DNA of 55,888 bases, from contig CAMDUR010000012.1 in assembly GCA_945879115.1 (NCBI GenBank), positions 1-55,888 of the forward strand, read 5' to 3'. Position numbers and translations under genes: made by a program. Below the pieces are notes generated by a model. The model was not told where the DNA came from. It saw only the letters and a program-made list of their open reading frames with translations, and searched no databases. Shown here piece by piece: positions 53,532-55,888 of this stretch. Numbering within the stretch: position 1 is the stretch's first letter; each line of letters opens with the position of its first letter. The DNA comes from Polynucleobacter meluiroseus. GTDB lineage: Bacteria > Pseudomonadota > Gammaproteobacteria > Burkholderiales > Burkholderiaceae.

Positions 53532-55160
53532 ATGGTCAAGTCGCAAGGCTTAGGTAAAGGCCCCAGTCTCGCTCCGCAACACATGGCGCTCATACCTCCT
53601 GATAGGTTAGTCGAGATAGAGCAGCAATATGCCAAAGACTTGGCAGCCTTGTGGGCGAACCCAACCGGTTCAGAGATCAAAGATCGTCGATTTTTAGGTG
53701 ATGCTTGGCAAAATCCGTGGAGCCAAGCAACAGTTAACTTCTACTTATTAAATTCAAAACATTTATTAACGTTGGCAGATGCAGTTGATGCGGAAGCGAA
53801 AGCTCGTCAGCGGATACGTTTTAGCATTGAGCAAATGATCGATGCGATGTCGCCCTCTAATTTCTTAGCGACTAATCCCGAAGCTCATCAACGCTTGATC
53901 GATACCAAAGGTGAGTCACTCCGTACGGGCATCCTCAATGCGCTGCAAGATTTAGGTAAAGGCAAAGTCTCTCAAACTGATGAGACTGCTTTTGAGGTGG
54001 GTGTGAACATGGCCACCACCGAGGGCGCCGTTGTTTACCAAACCAAACTATTCCAATTAATCCAGTACAAGCCTCTGACTGAACAGGTATACGAGCGGCC
54101 TTACTTGATGATCCCGCCATGTATTAATAAATATTACATTCTTGATTTGCAGCCAGCCAGTTCAGTCGTTAGATATTTGGTCGAGCAAGGTCATACCGTT
54201 TATTTGGTTTCATGGAAAAATCCTGATCCAAGTATGGCTAACACCACTTGGGACGATTACATTGGTGGCGCTATTAATGCTATTGAAACTGTTCAAGCGA
54301 TCAGTAGTCAAAAACAAATCAATATCTTGGGTTTCTGTGTGGGTGGAACTATCACCAGTACCGCTCTTGCTGTTCTTGCGGCACGCGACATCCACCCAGC
54401 ATCTAGTCTGACATTGTTGACGACGTTGTTAGATTTCTCAGACACAGGTATTTTGGATGTCTTTATTGATGAGCAATCGGTCAAGCTTCGAGAAAATTCA
54501 ATTGGCGGAATGAATGGCGGACAGTGTGGCATGTTGCGTGGCGTTGAACTTGGCAATACTTTCTCATTCTTGCGCCCCAATGATTTAGTTTGGAACTATG
54601 TTGTAGACAGTTACCTTAAAGGTAATTCTCCGCCACCGTTTGACTTACTTTATTGGAATGGTGACTCCACGAATTTACCTGGCGCTATGTATGTTTGGTA
54701 TTTGCGTCATTTATATCTTCAGAATGATTTGAAAGTTCCCGATAAATTAACTATCTGCGGTGAAAAAGTGGATCTTGGCAAAATTAAATGTCCGGTTTAT
54801 TTGTACGCATCAAGAGAAGATCACATCGTGCCGTGGTGGTCTGCTTATGAATCAACCAAGCTACTTAAATCGGCCAAAGTGCATTTCGTATTGGGCGCCT
54901 CGGGGCACATTGCAGGTGTGATCAACCCACCTGCCAAAAATAAACGTAACTATTGGTCCAATCCAAAGCTAGCGGCTAAAGCTGATACTTGGTTTGAAGG
55001 TGCTAAAGAAATTCCAGGCAGCTGGTGGCCGGACTGGGCTCAATGGTTAGCACCGTTGGGTGGTAAGTTAAAAGCAGCCCCCCAAAAATACGGTAATGCT
55101 AAATACAAAATGATTGAAAAAGCACCTGGCTCTTATGTCAAAGAAAAAGCCAAAGATTAA
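53532..55160 (+). CDS. phaC: Class I poly(3-hydroxyalkanoate) synthase
   Basis: A 542-residue PhaC. The lipase-like box GFCVGGT has nucleophile C269; the Asp (ASREDHIVPW, about residue 428) and His (GASGHIAG, about 457) complete the triad. An N-terminal domain of about 150 residues is typical for class I. It polymerises 3-hydroxyacyl-CoA into granules. AAGGAAG lies 5 bases before the ATG. The phaB reductase follows after 54 bases. Confidence 0.93.
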   Translation: MVKSQGLGKGPSLAPQHMALIPPDRLVEIEQQYAKDLAALWANPTGSEIKDRRFLGDAWQNPWSQATVNFYLLNSKHLLTLADAVDAEAKARQRIRFSIEQMIDAMSPSNFLATNPEAHQRLIDTKGESLRTGILNALQDLGKGKVSQTDETAFEVGVNMATTEGAVVYQTKLFQLIQYKPLTEQVYERPYLMIPPCINKYYILDLQPASSVVRYLVEQGHTVYLVSWKNPDPSMANTTWDDYIGGAINAIETVQAISSQKQINILGFCVGGTITSTALAVLAARDIHPASSLTLLTTLLDFSDTGILDVFIDEQSVKLRENSIGGMNGGQCGMLRGVELGNTFSFLRPNDLVWNYVVDSYLKGNSPPPFDLLYWNGDSTNLPGAMYVWYLRHLYLQNDLKVPDKLTICGEKVDLGKIKCPVYLYASREDHIVPWWSAYESTKLLKSAKVHFVLGASGHIAGVINPPAKNKRNYWSNPKLAAKADTWFEGAKEIPGSWWPDWAQWLAPLGGKLKAAPQKYGNAKYKMIEKAPGSYVKEKAKD

Positions 55161-55214
55161 GTAACAATTTGATTATTGAATTTAAGAGCAACTAGCTCAA
55201 CAAGGAGAAGCAAC

Positions 55215-55888
55215 ATGAGTCAAAAGCTTGCATACGTAACAGGTGGTATGGGTGGCATTGGTACCGCTATTTGTCAGCGTTTAGCCAAAGATGGTTTTAA
55301 AGTGATCGCAGGTTGCGGTCCTAATTCACCACGTAAGGATCGTTGGCTAGCTGAGCAGAAAGCCCTTGGTTTTGATTTCATTGCTTCCGAAGGTAATGTG
55401 GGTGATTGGGAGAGTACGGTTGCTGCATTTAATAAAGTTAAAGCAGAACATGGCAAGGTTGATATTTTAGTCAATAACGCCGGTATTACTCGTGACACCG
55501 TATTCCGCAAGATGACACCTGATGACTGGCGAGCGGTCATTGATACCAACTTGAATTCTTTGTTCAACGTCACAAAACAAGTGATTGATGGCATGGTTGA
55601 TGGTGGTTGGGGTCGGGTGATTAATATTTCATCGGTGAATGGTCAAAAAGGTCAGTTTGGTCAATCTAACTATGCAACAGCGAAAGCTGGTATCCATGGA
55701 TTTACGATGTCATTGGCTCAAGAAACAGCTTCTAAAGGCGTGACTGTGAACACGGTTTCACCAGGTTATATCGGTACAGATATGGTGACGTCTATTCGTG
55801 AAGATGTTCTAGAAAAGATCATTGCGACGATTCCAGTGAAACGCTTAGGAACCCCTGATGAGATCGCTTCTATGGTTTCTTGGTTGGC
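55215..55888 (+). CDS. phaB: Acetoacetyl-CoA reductase (partial, runs off the window)
   Basis: The frame from ATG 55215 (AAGGAG 7 bases upstream) is open to the window's end, giving 224 residues of a usual 246. SDR motifs are GGMGGIG (about residues 10-16), NNAGITRD (about 88-95), and SxxxNxxxx-Y-x3-K as ISSVNGQKGQFGQSNYATAK. It reduces acetoacetyl-CoA to (R)-3-hydroxybutyryl-CoA with NADPH, the substrate for the adjacent PhaC. Confidence 0.92.
   Translation, partial: MSQKLAYVTGGMGGIGTAICQRLAKDGFKVIAGCGPNSPRKDRWLAEQKALGFDFIASEGNVGDWESTVAAFNKVKAEHGKVDILVNNAGITRDTVFRKMTPDDWRAVIDTNLNSLFNVTKQVIDGMVDGGWGRVINISSVNGQKGQFGQSNYATAKAGIHGFTMSLAQETASKGVTVNTVSPGYIGTDMVTSIREDVLEKIIATIPVKRLGTPDEIASMVSWL

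Overview
The window is a roughly 56 kb piece of a low-GC, compact betaproteobacterial chromosome, most like Polynucleobacter or a close Burkholderiales relative. This rests on family-level recognition of proteins: the tsaB-rimI-UDG-like run, class I phaC followed by phaB, scpA-meaB-pccB-pccA, ParE/ParC, BamD/RluD/PgeF, and tRNAs with encoded CCA. No database search was possible. Most genes are AT-leaning and tightly packed, often overlapping by a few bases.

Layout. 1-9.9 kb: tail of a membrane protein, gamma-carbonic anhydrase, CidA/LrgA and LrgB, three overlapping tiny membrane-protein genes (two are paralogues), YgiQ, a PEBP-family protein, YjgA, YaeQ, SlyX, an EamA exporter, a DUF1653-like protein, a DUF455 ferritin-like protein and an SDR. 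10-11.1 kb: tRNA-Leu(UAG), a decayed PLP-enzyme fragment and an ABM monooxygenase. 11.1-18.7 kb: a probable genomic island bounded by a 30-bp direct repeat of the tRNA-Asn 3' end. It holds a TetR regulator, a divergent meta-cleavage operon (flavin monooxygenase, flavin reductase, extradiol dioxygenase, FAH-family enzyme), a wrecked semialdehyde dehydrogenase, a GC-rich serine hydrolase and AT-rich debris. No integrase is visible.

18.8-24.2 kb: a GNAT enzyme, then what reads as a thiamine-salvage locus: TonB receptor behind a TPP riboswitch, NadR-like P-loop kinase, PnuC/PnuT-type transporter and a Nudix protein of the DUF4743/Tnr3 type, plus a divergent small Rieske protein. 24.3-28.4 kb: SemiSWEET, lipoprotein, HTH protein, tRNA-Arg(CCU), and a CaiB-MFS-small-membrane-protein operon. 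28.4-32.9 kb: parE-parC. 33-34.7 kb: RidA and two tandem cytochromes c.

34.7-42.8 kb: propionyl-CoA to succinyl-CoA operon (methylmalonyl-CoA mutase, MeaB GTPase, propionyl-CoA carboxylase beta and alpha, VOC/epimerase-like protein) with a divergent GntR regulator. 42.9-43.7 kb: a RelBE-type toxin-antitoxin pair with a palindromic operator and a small unknown gene. 43.9-55.9 kb: malate synthase, tsaB, rimI, a degenerate uracil-DNA-glycosylase-like protein, TerC, LplT, alanine racemase (apparently starting at CTG), BamD, RluD, PgeF, PHA synthase and the start of acetoacetyl-CoA reductase. The propionate, malate synthase and PHA genes together suggest metabolism centred on short acyl-CoA units.
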